Positions 45,495 to 54,713 of a stretch of DNA of 64,000 nt are shown one piece after another (the first letter of the stretch is position 1; every line of letters begins with the position of its first letter). Position numbers and translations under genes: made by a program. The notes under the pieces are model-generated. The model ran no database searches, was not told where the DNA came from, and saw only the letters and a program-made list of their open reading frames with translations. The stretch is from JADHLK01 sp038131695 (GTDB taxonomy: Bacteria > Pseudomonadota > Alphaproteobacteria > Puniceispirillales > Puniceispirillaceae): contig JAYPQA010000014.1 of NCBI GenBank assembly GCA_038131695.1, positions 104,858-168,857 on the forward strand. The letters run 5' to 3'.

Positions 45495-46739
45495 CTAATT
45501 GCCCACATTCGCAAGCCAGCCTTTTTCAATCGCGGCTATCCAGGAAGCCTGTAGCTCAGGCAGGGCATTGCGCGCCAGCTCAGCTGCCGGAACCACCGCC
45601 GGATGCTGTTTCAGCGCGGCGAATTTCGCCTGCATTTGCGGGGCGGTTCGATCTGTTTCGATCACCGGTTGTGCGCCCCATATTTCCGGCCGGGCCTTTT
45701 CATATTGCGCCTCAGCCGACAGCAACAGATTCTGCACAACCAGCGCTGCGGCCTTGTTCGGCGAATTGAACGGGATGACCGTATAGTTGGTATTGCCGAT
45801 GGTCCCGTCGCTCAGCCCATATCCCTTGCTGGTTGGCGGAAAACTGCCATTTTCGATAAATACACCAACCGAAGCCGGCTCATAATTGAAGACCAGTGCC
45901 ACTTCGGAATTGGCATAGAGCTGTTCCAATGCCTGAACAGAGGTTGGATAGGTGCGCCCCTTGCGCCAGAGATAGGGCTCCAGCCCCTTCAGCAGGGCCC
46001 AGGTTTTTTCTGCCACCCGGTCAAATTTCTGCTGGTCAAACGGGCCCAGCAGCTGGTCCGGCCCGCCCGCAACATGATAAAAAACATGGCGGACAAAAAC
46101 CGAGCCATTGAAATCGGGCGGGGCCGGATAGGTGAACTGGCCCGGATTGGCCTTTATCCAGTCCAGCAAAGCGGCCATGGAACGCGGCGGATCGCTAAGG
46201 CGCGCCTGATCATAGGCAAAGGCAAATTGCACCTTTGACCAGGGCGTGGAACAGCCCGCAACCGGCACGCCAAAATCATTCGCAATGGACGGGTTGTCCC
46301 AATTCACCAGCCGGTTATTCGGCAATTTTTCCTGATAGCCGCAAAAAACCAGCCCGGCCTGTTTCATGGTGCGGAAATTCTCGCCATTGATCCAGATGAG
46401 ATCAACAGCCCCGCCCTCTCTAACACCGGCCTGCTTTTCGCCCAGAACAATATTCACCGCAGCCGCGGTATCGCTGATCCCCACCCGCCGCAAGGTAATG
46501 TCATAACGCTCGCGCAAAATCCCGCCAATATAGCCAGAGACATAGCGATTAATGGCATCTGAGCCGCCCCAGAGGAAAAAAGTGACCTCTCCGCCGCGCG
46601 CCTGCTCCTCAATCTGCTCCCAGGACAGGCTGAGCAGCCCTGTGTCTGCCTGTGCTGTGTCTGCCTGTGTTTGGGCGCGGGCAACAGGCCCGGCAGCCAG
46701 AGTGAGACAGGCAAGGAGAAGAAAGATAAATCTGTGCAT
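45495..46739 (-). CDS. ABC transporter substrate-binding protein, YnjB family
   Basis: A 414-residue periplasmic receptor with a signal peptide (FLLLACLTLAAGPVARA) and an AAGGGG ribosome site. Diagnostic YnjB-type segments are WGGSDAINRYVSGYIGG, DLIWINGENFRTMKQAGL, NPGQFTYPAPPDFNGSVF, YLWRKGRTYP and IGNTNYTVIPFNSPNKAAA. The ligand of YnjB is not established; thiamine-, polyamine- and sulfonate-like ligands have been proposed for relatives. Just after the signal peptide a QADTAQADT duplication reflects a 15-base tandem repeat in the DNA (about 46637-46670). Confidence 0.87.
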   Translation of the reverse strand: MHRFIFLLLACLTLAAGPVARAQTQADTAQADTGLLSLSWEQIEEQARGGEVTFFLWGGSDAINRYVSGYIGGILRERYDITLRRVGISDTAAAVNIVLGEKQAGVREGGAVDLIWINGENFRTMKQAGLVFCGYQEKLPNNRLVNWDNPSIANDFGVPVAGCSTPWSKVQFAFAYDQARLSDPPRSMAALLDWIKANPGQFTYPAPPDFNGSVFVRHVFYHVAGGPDQLLGPFDQQKFDRVAEKTWALLKGLEPYLWRKGRTYPTSVQALEQLYANSEVALVFNYEPASVGVFIENGSFPPTSKGYGLSDGTIGNTNYTVIPFNSPNKAAALVVQNLLLSAEAQYEKARPEIWGAQPVIETDRTAPQMQAKFAALKQHPAVVPAAELARNALPELQASWIAAIEKGWLANVGN

Positions 46740-47676
46740 AAATGGCCCCTTTTCGTCTGTCTGCCCTGAATATCCCTGATAAAATCAGAAGGAGCCAGAG
46801 CGAGCCAGTCAGATATTTTTCAGGCTGATAATAGACAAAATGGCTCTCAGAGCTATCAAAAATATGTCCCTTTTGCCCAAAACCGGCGCAGAATCCTGTT
46901 TCCAGACTGGCAGGCCGCGCCCGATATCCACTTGCCAGAGAGGCGCCGCCCCCTGCCTCAGCCAGCAGGCGATCCGGGTCCAAAACCCGGATCTGGCGCG
47001 GCCCCTGTTGTTCTATAATTCCGGCCCGGCGCAGGGCGGCCATCTGGCGGCTAACCGTCTCTTGGGTCAACCCCAGATAATCGGCCAGCATAGCGCGCGT
47101 CAGCGGCAGCTGGAAAGAGAGACTGGCAGGGGGCGGGTTGTTTGGCGGGCGGGCCTGGCGCTGGCCCAGCCTGTAAATCAGCGTTGCCAGCCTTTCGTGT
47201 GCTGATTTGCGCCCCAGAACCAGCATCCAGTCACGCGCCGCATCCAGCTCATCAAAGGCTATATCCAGTAATCGCCCGGACAGCGCTGCCGAACCAGCCA
47301 GCAGTTTTTCAAATGCGGCCCGTTCAAACCGGCAGATTTTCACCTTCTCTGCTGCAACAATATCAAACTGCAGATAGGGTCTTTGCGGGCGGCCAATAAA
47401 ATCGCCGGGCAGCAGCAGCCCCATAATCTGGCGCCTGCCATCTGCCATCCCCTGCGAGAGAACCGCCACCCCGGACAGCAGCGTGCCAAGATGTGTCATC
47501 CGCGTCCCGGCATGGGCTATGCTCTGCGCCCTTTCATAGCTGCGATAGCTTTTCATCCTGTCCAGCTGGGCCAGATCTGCTGCATCACAACAGGCGCAGA
47601 CAGCTTGTCCGCGCACCGGGCAAAGGGCGCAGTCAGGGCTGCCGGGCCGTGTTTTGGCGATCTGCATTGAAGCCAT
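46609..47676 (-). CDS. Crp/Fnr-family regulator (FnrL-like) with abnormal C-terminal extension
   Basis: The N-terminus has clustered cysteines (DCALCPVRGQAVCACC, C16, C19, C27, C29, C30), and a further cysteine lies in VKICRFERAAF at the position of the fourth FNR ligand. A 4Fe-4S oxygen sensor is therefore likely. The cyclic-nucleotide-like barrel includes GLLLPGDFIGRP. The DNA-binding helix is LTRAMLADYLGLTQETVSRQMAALRRAG; E-x-x-S-R is the FNR recognition pattern. Homologues end soon after RIRVLDPDRLL-type sequence (here QIRVLDPDRLLAEAGG, about 46960). The remaining 100 or so residues overlap the binding-protein gene in another frame and look spurious, suggesting a lost stop or an indel near 46900. 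Confidence 0.82.
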   Translation of the reverse strand: MASMQIAKTRPGSPDCALCPVRGQAVCACCDAADLAQLDRMKSYRSYERAQSIAHAGTRMTHLGTLLSGVAVLSQGMADGRRQIMGLLLPGDFIGRPQRPYLQFDIVAAEKVKICRFERAAFEKLLAGSAALSGRLLDIAFDELDAARDWMLVLGRKSAHERLATLIYRLGQRQARPPNNPPPASLSFQLPLTRAMLADYLGLTQETVSRQMAALRRAGIIEQQGPRQIRVLDPDRLLAEAGGGASLASGYRARPASLETGFCAGFGQKGHIFDSSESHFVYYQPEKYLTGSLWLLLILSGIFRADRRKGAIYAQIYLSSPCLSHSGCRACCPRPNTGRHSTGRHRAAQPVLGAD

Positions 47677-47807
47677 TGCTCATCTGCCTTTTTGCAAGAG
47701 GCGGCAAGCGCATCAAAGGCTAGCCTAGCCGCGGTAAGATTTATTTGCAAATCCGGCAATTTAGGGTTTGGCCCCGCCCGGTCAGGCGCAAAAAAGAGTG
47801 CCGGAAA

Positions 47808-47821
47808 GTGATCCAAATCAA
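47808..47821. promoter_or_regulatory. FNR box upstream of the universal stress protein gene
   Basis: GTGATCCAAATCAA matches the FNR/FnrL palindrome TTGAT-N4-ATCAA at nine of ten positions. It lies 65 bases ahead of the usp start and in the divergent region with the fnrL-like gene. It could activate usp under low oxygen and also act on the regulator gene itself. Confidence 0.7.
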
Positions 47822-47886
47822 TTTTTGAATTCCTTGCCTGTGCTTGTCTGGTGATCGGAACAAACAGCGATGAAGGGGATTTGAAA

Positions 47887-48660
47887 ATGCGACTGGCCCT
47901 TATGTTATCTGCCCAGGGTGATTTTCAGCAAAAACAGGTGGAACAGGCCTGTGCGCTGGCGCGTGCGCTGGATCTGCCTTTGACCGCCATCATCTCCGGC
48001 GAGGACAGTATCGATTACCACCCGGTCGCAGGTGGCGGCTATGTGGCGGTGATGGGCGAGCTGGCCGAAATCGCCGAGAAAAACCTGCAACAGACCGTCG
48101 AACAGTTCAAATCGGTCTGTGCAAAACAGAAAATTGCCCGGGAATGGTTCAGCACCAGGGGCTTTATCCGCCATGAATGGGAAATCCTCTCGCCCTATTT
48201 TGATCTGGCCATAACCACCCACCCATACTCGGCCCCGGAAATGGCGACGGCCGGTCTCACCGCGACCCTGCAGCTAACCGATGCCAGCCAGATTGGCGCA
48301 TTTGACGAGCGCTGCGTGATCGCCTGGGATGGGTCCTTGCGCGCCGGGCGGGCGGTGCGCGCGGCCCTGCCTCTCCTGCCGCGTTTCAAGGAGGTCAGCG
48401 TGCTGGCCGTGGATGCCCGCAACCGCACCCTGCCGCTGGATATTGGCAGCTATCTGGCAGCCAATGGGGTTGCCGCCAATGTGGTGTCACTGTCCAGTTC
48501 CGGTGAAAAAATTGGCCAGATGATTCTGGAGGAAGCCCAACAGGCCAGCTTGCTGGTGATGGGGGCTTACGGCTTTCCGGCCACGCTGGAACGGCTGTTT
48601 GGCGGGGTTACCGAGACGATCAGGAAAGCGTGCATCACGCCGGTTCTGTTTGCCCATTAG
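47887..48660 (+). CDS. Universal stress protein (UspA family, tandem domain)
   Basis: The ATG at 47887 has AAGGGGA upstream and gives 257 residues. The second UspA-like domain contains the nucleotide-binding loop LLVMGAYGFPATLERLFGGVTETIRKA and ends ITPVLFAH. The first half (residues 1 to about 140) is a degenerate copy. The FNR box in front suggests low-oxygen induction. Other alphaproteobacteria also place usp genes under FnrL control. Confidence 0.88.
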   Translation: MRLALMLSAQGDFQQKQVEQACALARALDLPLTAIISGEDSIDYHPVAGGGYVAVMGELAEIAEKNLQQTVEQFKSVCAKQKIAREWFSTRGFIRHEWEILSPYFDLAITTHPYSAPEMATAGLTATLQLTDASQIGAFDERCVIAWDGSLRAGRAVRAALPLLPRFKEVSVLAVDARNRTLPLDIGSYLAANGVAANVVSLSSSGEKIGQMILEEAQQASLLVMGAYGFPATLERLFGGVTETIRKACITPVLFAH

Positions 48661-48760
48661 GCGCGGCTGCAGCATTTTGTCTGATAATTTGGCGTTTCCG
48701 GCTGTTTCTTGCTAGACTGACCCGGCAATCCCTACAGGCTGAGTGGTCAGGAAAATCACA

Positions 48761-50065
48761 ATGCAGCAACATCATCTGCGCGCCATTTTGAGCGAAGAGC
48801 TCCATACAAGGCCATTCCATGATTTTGACGGGGCCGGACGGTTTATCCGGCTGGTTTATCTGCATGAGGACTCCGAACGGCCGGTTTTGCGCGCCGTCAA
48901 TAGCTGGCTGAAAAAACAGGGCCGCCCGGAGATTGCCAGCCAGGAAAAATTCCGGCGTGAGCCGTTTGAGAAATACGCGTTGCGGATTGAGCGGCACAGC
49001 GAATTCACCACTATCAGCTTTATCATCAAGGCCGAAAAGCCGGGCAGCGGGCTGAGCAAGGGGGCCTTTGACCCGGCTGCCCAGACAGACCTGCCCTTTG
49101 ACTTGCCTGCCAAAATCAAACAGCCGGTTTTTCATGCCATCTGGCTGGAGGTGGGCGGCAAGCCGCCAGCCAGGCTGACTTCGGAAAAAGTCGCAGCGAT
49201 GCTGGGATGCCGCAGCGGGGCCTCCAACCTGATTTCAGATGGATCAGCGCAGATCCATCTCAGCTTTGACATAGACAGCAATGGCTATTCCCGCATGGCG
49301 GTGTTCAACAAGGATACCCCGGCCAACCGGATGGGCCGTATTGTCCAGCGGCTGGTTGAGATGGAGACCTACCGGATGCTGGCGCTGCTGGGCCTGCCGA
49401 TGATCCGTGACCATTCTGCCGAACTCAGCCAGATTGAACAGGATTTGCAAGAGCTGACGCATCAGCTGAGCCTGCAGATCTCAGCCAGTTCGGATACGGG
49501 CGGCACGCTGTTGGGGCAGCTGTCCGGGCTGGCCGCACAGATTGAGAGGCTGGCTGCCGATTCCTCTTTCCGGCTGGGGGCAACCAAGGCTTACCGGGAT
49601 ATTTTCACCGCCCGGCTGGCGCGGCTGAATATCTCGCGTCTGGCGGGGCATCAGGGGGTGATAGGCTTTCTGGATCGCCGGATGATGCCCGCGATGCAGT
49701 CTTGCGAAGCCTTTTCCGATCGTTTGCAGGATCTCTCCGAACGGGTGGAACGGGCCGGCTCTCTGCTGCGCACCCATACCGAGCTGGTGATTCAAAACCA
49801 GAATACCAATCTTCTGACCTCTATGGACAAGCGCGCCTCTGCCCAGCTGCGCCTTCAGCAGACTGTTGAGGGGCTGTCCATTATTGCCGGCACTTATTAC
49901 GGGGTCGGGCTGGTCGGCGTGCTGGCCGAGAGCCTGCCGCTGGCGCAATGGCAAATCGGGCTGGATATGATCAAGACAGGCAGTATCCCGTTTGTCGCCT
50001 TTGGCATTTTCCTGATCGTCCGGCGCGGCAGCCGCGCTATTTCGGCGGTGCATTCAAAAGACTAG
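48761..50065 (+). CDS. DUF3422 family membrane-anchored protein
   Basis: The ATG at 48761 follows AGGA by 8 bases and gives 434 residues. Family features are the N-terminal SEELHTRPFHDF motif, the HSEFTTISFII segment, a long coiled-coil-like central region (residues about 220-370) and two C-terminal hydrophobic segments (VEGLSIIAGTYYGVGLVGVLAES and MIKTGSIPFVAFGIFLIV). The function is unknown. The gene ends inside a 16-bp tandem repeat. Confidence 0.85.
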   Translation: MQQHHLRAILSEELHTRPFHDFDGAGRFIRLVYLHEDSERPVLRAVNSWLKKQGRPEIASQEKFRREPFEKYALRIERHSEFTTISFIIKAEKPGSGLSKGAFDPAAQTDLPFDLPAKIKQPVFHAIWLEVGGKPPARLTSEKVAAMLGCRSGASNLISDGSAQIHLSFDIDSNGYSRMAVFNKDTPANRMGRIVQRLVEMETYRMLALLGLPMIRDHSAELSQIEQDLQELTHQLSLQISASSDTGGTLLGQLSGLAAQIERLAADSSFRLGATKAYRDIFTARLARLNISRLAGHQGVIGFLDRRMMPAMQSCEAFSDRLQDLSERVERAGSLLRTHTELVIQNQNTNLLTSMDKRASAQLRLQQTVEGLSIIAGTYYGVGLVGVLAESLPLAQWQIGLDMIKTGSIPFVAFGIFLIVRRGSRAISAVHSKD

Positions 50066-50098
50066 CCCGGCAAAAGACTAGCCCGGCAAAAGACTGGC
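50056..50098. repeat. 16-bp tandem repeat overlapping the DUF3422 stop
   Basis: AAAAGACTAGCCCGGC starts at 50056 and 50072, with a partial third copy at 50088. The first copy contains the TAG stop codon of the DUF3422 gene. Confidence 0.75.
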
Positions 50099-50122
50099 CA
50101 GCCGAACAGCCAGCCCGCCTTT

Positions 50123-50524
50123 CTACCGGTTCAGATTTTCCGGCCCAAAGGAATGGGGCAGCAAGTCTGCCAGCTGAAAGCGGGCGCGCACCCCCTCTGG
50201 CCCGCAGACCAGTATCGGGGTCTCAGGGCTGGCAAATTCGCGGATACGCTGGCGACAGCCGCCACAAGGCGTGGTCAGCCCATCGCCCTTGCCAGCGACC
50301 GCGATAGAGGCAATCTGCCTGCTGCCTGCCAGTATCATCGCGGAAATCGCGCTCTGTTCGGCACAGCAGCCTACCGGATAGGCCGCATTCTCAACATTGA
50401 CCCCGGTATGAATCTGGCCAGCCTCATCCAGCAAGGCGGCCGCAACCGGAAAATTGGAATAGGGCGCATAGGCTCGGTCCAGCGCGGTGATAGCGGCTTC
50501 TGCCAGCCTGTCTTCAGCGTTCAT
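50123..50524 (-). CDS. cdd: Cytidine deaminase
   Basis: The ATG at 50524 is preceded by GGAGGGG and gives 133 residues. The zinc-dependent enzyme deaminates cytidine and deoxycytidine to uridine forms. Motifs are RAYAPYSNFPVAAALL, NVENAAYPVGCCAEQSAI (C-A-E, about residues 54-56) and TPCGGCRQRIREF (C87, C90). It is the last gene of the nucleoside uptake operon, 20 bases after the permease stop. Confidence 0.93.
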   Translation of the reverse strand: MNAEDRLAEAAITALDRAYAPYSNFPVAAALLDEAGQIHTGVNVENAAYPVGCCAEQSAISAMILAGSRQIASIAVAGKGDGLTTPCGGCRQRIREFASPETPILVCGPEGVRARFQLADLLPHSFGPENLNR

Positions 50525-50543
50525 TTTCCCCTCCGCTTGCCTG

Positions 50544-51810
50544 CTATTCCTTGACATAGGCCCGGCCAATCGCGGCGGGCGGGCGCGCCCGGCCAACCAG
50601 ACCGGCCACCACAATAATCGTTGCAATATAAGGGGCCATCGCCAGAAATTCAGACGGGATCGGCGTATTCAAGATGGCCATTTTCTGTTGCAGGGAATCC
50701 GCAAAGCCGAAAATCAGCGCAGCCCCCAGCGCCCCAGCCGGATGCCAGCGCCCGAATATCATCGCCGCCAAGCCGATAAAGCCCTTGCCATTGGTCATAT
50801 TCTCATCAAACCGGCCAACTGACCCCAGGGTAAACCAGGCCCCGCCAAAGCCGGCTATCATGCCAGCGGTAATAACATGGTAATAGCGCGTCTTCAGCAC
50901 ATCTATGCCCAGTGTGTCGGCAGCCTGCGGATGCTCTCCCACCGCGCGGGCGCGCAGGCCATGACGGGTGAAAAACAGATAATAGACCGAGATCAGCACA
51001 ATGATAATCGCCCCATAGACAAACAAGATTCTGATTGAACAGCATCGGGCCTATCAGCGGCATATCCCCCAGAAAGGGCACCTTCCAGGCGCGGAACGGA
51101 TTGGCATTATTCAAAAACCGGAATTCTGAGAAAACCTGGCTGGAAATATAGGAGGTCAGCCCCAGCACAAACAGGTTTATCACCACCCCGGCGATAATCT
51201 GATCCACCCGGTAAGTGATCACAAGGGCGGCCAGCAACAGGCCAAACAGCCCGCCTGTCACAATCGCCGCCGCGATGCCGGCCCAACCGCCCAGCAAGGA
51301 GCCGACCAGTGCCCCGGAAAAGGCCCCGGCCAGCAACATCCCCTCTATACCGATATTGATCACCGCCACCCGCTCACACAGGATACCGGCCATCGCCGCC
51401 AGCGCTATCGGAACCGCACGCACCACCGTGGCCTGCATCATGCCGGTCAGCGATATGGATTTGCCAGCCGTCGCCCAGACCAGAAAGGCCAGCACCAAAA
51501 TCGCCAGCCCGGTCCCCAGAAACAGGGCCACATGCTTGCTGCCGCCCCGCAGTAACAGCCGGAAGCCCAGAAAGGCCAGCAAGGCGGCGGCCAGCATATT
51601 GAACAGGCTGGACGGTATCACCAGATGCGGCAAGACGATCATATCGCGGGGCCGGGAAATCTTGAAAGTGGACAGGCTGTCAGACGGTGCATCCAGCAGG
51701 AAGGCCACCAGCAAACCCATCGCGACAAGCACCGCCCCGGTAATGCGGCGGCGGCGTTCGGCCTGGCGGTTTATCGGTTGCGCCTTATCCATCATGGCGG
51801 GGTCAGTCAT
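50544..51810 (-). CDS. Nucleoside ABC transporter permease (NupQ-like), frameshifted near 51029
   Basis: The start at 51810 overlaps the upstream permease stop by 8 bases. The first part shows ILCERVAVINIGIEGMLLAGAF and DQIIAGVVINLFVLGLTSY. The frame changes near 51029, and FVYGAIIIVLISVYYLFFTRHG, RAVGEHPQAADTLGIDV and GRWHPAGALGAALIFGFADS follow. These are hallmarks of the BMP/Nup permease family. The corrected length is about 420 residues. Confidence 0.87.
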
Positions 51811-52966
51811 GGCTGGCTCCCAGCTGGGATTTGGCCTGCAATCTGCCATGCAGGCGGGCCGGCAGGAATTTGCTGATCAGCAGCGGGGCCGCAACAAACA
51901 CGATAATCAACGCCTGAATAATGCTGATAAGGTCAATGGACACCCCGGCATCCACCTGCATCTGGCGGCCGCCTGCCTCCAGCGCGCCAAACAGCAGCCC
52001 GGCCAGCAAAATCCCCAGCGGGTGCGAGCGCCCCAGCAACGCAACCGCTATCGCATCAAAACCAATACCGGCAGAAAACCCGGGCGAGGCCCGGCCCAGC
52101 ACGCCGGTTATCTGACACGCCCCGGCCAGACCGGCCAGACCCGCCGCCAGCGACATGGCGATCACAACACTGAGGCCAGAGCGCACCCCGGCATAGCGGG
52201 CGGCATCCGGATTCTCGCCTGTCATCCGCAGCGCAAATCCCAGACGCGAGCGGAACAGAAGCCACCAGACCAGCCCCACCGCCGCCAGCATCACAAACAG
52301 GCCCGCATGCAGGCGCAGATTTACATCAATAAAGCTGAGCAGGCGCGGCAGTTCCGCCGTTTCCAGAATATTGCGGGAAATCGGATCCGCACGGCCCGGC
52401 TTCTGGATAAAGGGTTGCCGCAGCAGCCAATCCAGCAGCCGGATGGCTATCAGATTCAGCATGATGGTTGAGATCACCTCATGCGCGCCAGTGCCTGCCC
52501 GCAGCAATCCGGCAAAACCGCCATACAGCCCGCCAACACACATCCCGGCCAAAAGGGCCAGCGGCAGATGCAGGTAAAGAGGCAGGCCGGTCAGGCTGAA
52601 GGCGACGATCACCGTTGCCAGCCCGCCAACAATAATCTGGCCCTCTGCCCCGATATTGAACAGCCCGGCCCGAAAGGCCAGACCAATACCCAGCCCGGCC
52701 AAAACCAGCGGCACTGCCGAGGTCAGCGTCTCGGACAGGGCGGCCAGTGAGCCAACCGACCCTTTGGCCAGGGCAATAAAGCTCTGGGCAATGGTGGGCA
52801 AATCAACCGAAGTGGCCAGCATGATCAGCGCCCCTATCAGCAAGGCAATCACCAGCGCGATAAAAGGCAGGATCAGCATTTCAGCCGGATTGCCGGCAGG
52901 CCTGGCAGACTCCTGCAGCAGCGCGTCGATGCGGGCATTGATGCTGTTGGCTGAGGGCTGGTTCAT
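51803..52966 (-). CDS. Nucleoside ABC transporter permease (NupP-like)
   Basis: A 387-residue inner-membrane protein. Typical features are LVLAGLGIGLAFRAGLFNIGAEGQ, GAHEVISTIMLNLIAIRLLDWLLR, RMTGENPDAARYAGV and IAVALLGRSHPLGILLAGLLFGAL. It overlaps both the ATPase gene upstream (ATGA) and the second permease gene downstream, so it lies within one operon. Confidence 0.92.
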   Translation of the reverse strand: MNQPSANSINARIDALLQESARPAGNPAEMLILPFIALVIALLIGALIMLATSVDLPTIAQSFIALAKGSVGSLAALSETLTSAVPLVLAGLGIGLAFRAGLFNIGAEGQIIVGGLATVIVAFSLTGLPLYLHLPLALLAGMCVGGLYGGFAGLLRAGTGAHEVISTIMLNLIAIRLLDWLLRQPFIQKPGRADPISRNILETAELPRLLSFIDVNLRLHAGLFVMLAAVGLVWWLLFRSRLGFALRMTGENPDAARYAGVRSGLSVVIAMSLAAGLAGLAGACQITGVLGRASPGFSAGIGFDAIAVALLGRSHPLGILLAGLLFGALEAGGRQMQVDAGVSIDLISIIQALIIVFVAAPLLISKFLPARLHGRLQAKSQLGASHD

Positions 52967-54531
52967 AAGGACGGCCCCTGTGCCGGCCCGCCAAGGCCAG
53001 CTTTTGCGCCAGAGTCGGCCGCAGCCTGTGTGCCAGCCATGGCCAGCCCGACCGCGTTGCGATCTGCCTCTGATTTGTGATTGTCAAAGCTGGCCACAAT
53101 TCGCCCTTCAAACAAGACCAGAATCCGGTCAGACAGTTTCAATATCTCATCCAGCTCTGAGGAGATGATCAAAACCCCATTGCCGCGATCCCGGCAGCCT
53201 ATCAGCTGCTGATGGATATATTCGATAGAGCCAACATCCACCCCTCTGGTCGGCTGTGAGGCGATGACCAGTCTGGTTTCGCGCTCCAGCTCCCGGGCCA
53301 CGACCAGCTTTTGCTGATTGCCGCCGGACAGGTTACCAGCTGCCAGATAGACAGACGGGGTGCGCACATCATATTTCACACACTGGGCCGCGGCCTTGGC
53401 TTGCACCTTTTGCCAGTCAATCTGCATCCCGCTGGCCACATCTTCGGCATAATAGGAATCCAACACCATATTCTCGGCAACGGAAAAGCCGGACACCATG
53501 CCCGATTTCTGGCGATCTTCGGGAATATGGGCCATGCCCATCCGGTGGCGCGCCCGCACCGGCGCAGAGGTTATGTCTGTGCCGTCAAAAAGGATTTGCC
53601 CGGCCGCCGGGCTGGCCAGCCCGGTGAGCACCTCCACCAGCTCGGTCTGGCCATTTCCCTGCACCCCGGCAATGCCGACCACCTCGCCAGAGCGCACAGA
53701 CATGCAGACATCATCCAGCAGCAGCTCATTGGCGGGGCTGTAAAAAGACAGGTTTTCCGCCGCCAGAACCGCCGCGCCGGTTTGCTGGGCCTGCCGATCC
53801 ACCGCAAAGCTGACCGGGCGGCCTACCATCTTCTCGGCCAGCTGCGCCTCGGTAAAGTCAGACGGGCGGCCATGGCCCACGATACGACCCTGGCGCAAGA
53901 CCGAGACCTTATCTGCTATTTCTTTGATTTCATGTAGTTTATGCGTGATAAAGACGATGGCTTTGCCAGCTTTTTTCAAGGCTTCGACAATGCTGAAAAA
54001 CTCCACCACCTCTTGCGGGGTCAAGACGGCGGTCGGCTCATCCAAAATCAGAATTTCAGCCGAGCGGAACAGCACCTTGATAATTTCCACCTTCTGCTGG
54101 ATACCGACCGGCAAATCCTCAACCAGCGTATCGAGCGGAACCTGCATCCCATAGGATTGGTTGATTTCCTGAACGGTGGCCCGCGCCTGTCCCAGATCAA
54201 GGTAATCCAGCCGCCCGACTGGCTCATCCCCCAGAATGACATTCTCAGCGACGCTGAAAACCGGCACCAGCATGAAATGTTGATGCACCATGCCGATACC
54301 GGCCGCGATAGAGTCAGCTGGGCCGTTAATCACCAGCTCCTGTCCGGATTTCAGGATCGTTCCGGCATCGGGCTGATAGAGGCCGGAGAGAATATTCATC
54401 AGCGTTGATTTGCCTGCCCCATTCTCACCCAGCAAGCCATGCACCTCGCCCGGCTGGATGACCAGATCAATATCCTGATTGGCGATCACCAGCCCGAAGC
54501 GTTTGCAGATGCCGCGCAACTCAATGCTCAT
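52963..54531 (-). CDS. Nucleoside ABC transporter ATPase with two nucleotide-binding domains (NupO-like)
   Basis: A 522-residue tandem ATPase. The first domain has GLLGENGAGKSTLMNILSGL, LPVGIQQKVEIIKVL and LILDEPTAVLTPQEV. The second has the degenerate Walker A GIAGVQGNGQTELVEVLTG and LSGGNQQKLVVARELERE. This arrangement is typical of sugar and nucleoside importers of the BMP class. It is separated from the binding-protein gene by 182 bases that hold a tandem repeat. Confidence 0.93.
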   Translation of the reverse strand: MSIELRGICKRFGLVIANQDIDLVIQPGEVHGLLGENGAGKSTLMNILSGLYQPDAGTILKSGQELVINGPADSIAAGIGMVHQHFMLVPVFSVAENVILGDEPVGRLDYLDLGQARATVQEINQSYGMQVPLDTLVEDLPVGIQQKVEIIKVLFRSAEILILDEPTAVLTPQEVVEFFSIVEALKKAGKAIVFITHKLHEIKEIADKVSVLRQGRIVGHGRPSDFTEAQLAEKMVGRPVSFAVDRQAQQTGAAVLAAENLSFYSPANELLLDDVCMSVRSGEVVGIAGVQGNGQTELVEVLTGLASPAAGQILFDGTDITSAPVRARHRMGMAHIPEDRQKSGMVSGFSVAENMVLDSYYAEDVASGMQIDWQKVQAKAAAQCVKYDVRTPSVYLAAGNLSGGNQQKLVVARELERETRLVIASQPTRGVDVGSIEYIHQQLIGCRDRGNGVLIISSELDEILKLSDRILVLFEGRIVASFDNHKSEADRNAVGLAMAGTQAAADSGAKAGLGGPAQGPSL

Positions 54532-54586
54532 CTCAGTTCCTGCCTATATCTGAAGCCGCCCACAGCACATCCCGGCACCCGCGCCA

Positions 54587-54654
54587 GAGGCCGGGACATG
54601 AGCGGCCGGGAAATCCGGCCGGGACATGAGGCCGGGACATGAGGCCGGGAAATG
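54587..54654. repeat. 13-15-bp GC-rich tandem repeat
   Basis: Five imperfect copies of GAGGCCGGGACAT lie between the binding-protein and ATPase genes. Internal GGCC symmetry may form local hairpins that modulate read-through from the receptor gene. Confidence 0.75.
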
Positions 54655-54713
54655 CGGGCAATGCCCCGGCCCGCCAGGGGGCCGGAACATTCTTTTTTTG
54701 CCAAGGCGCGCTG

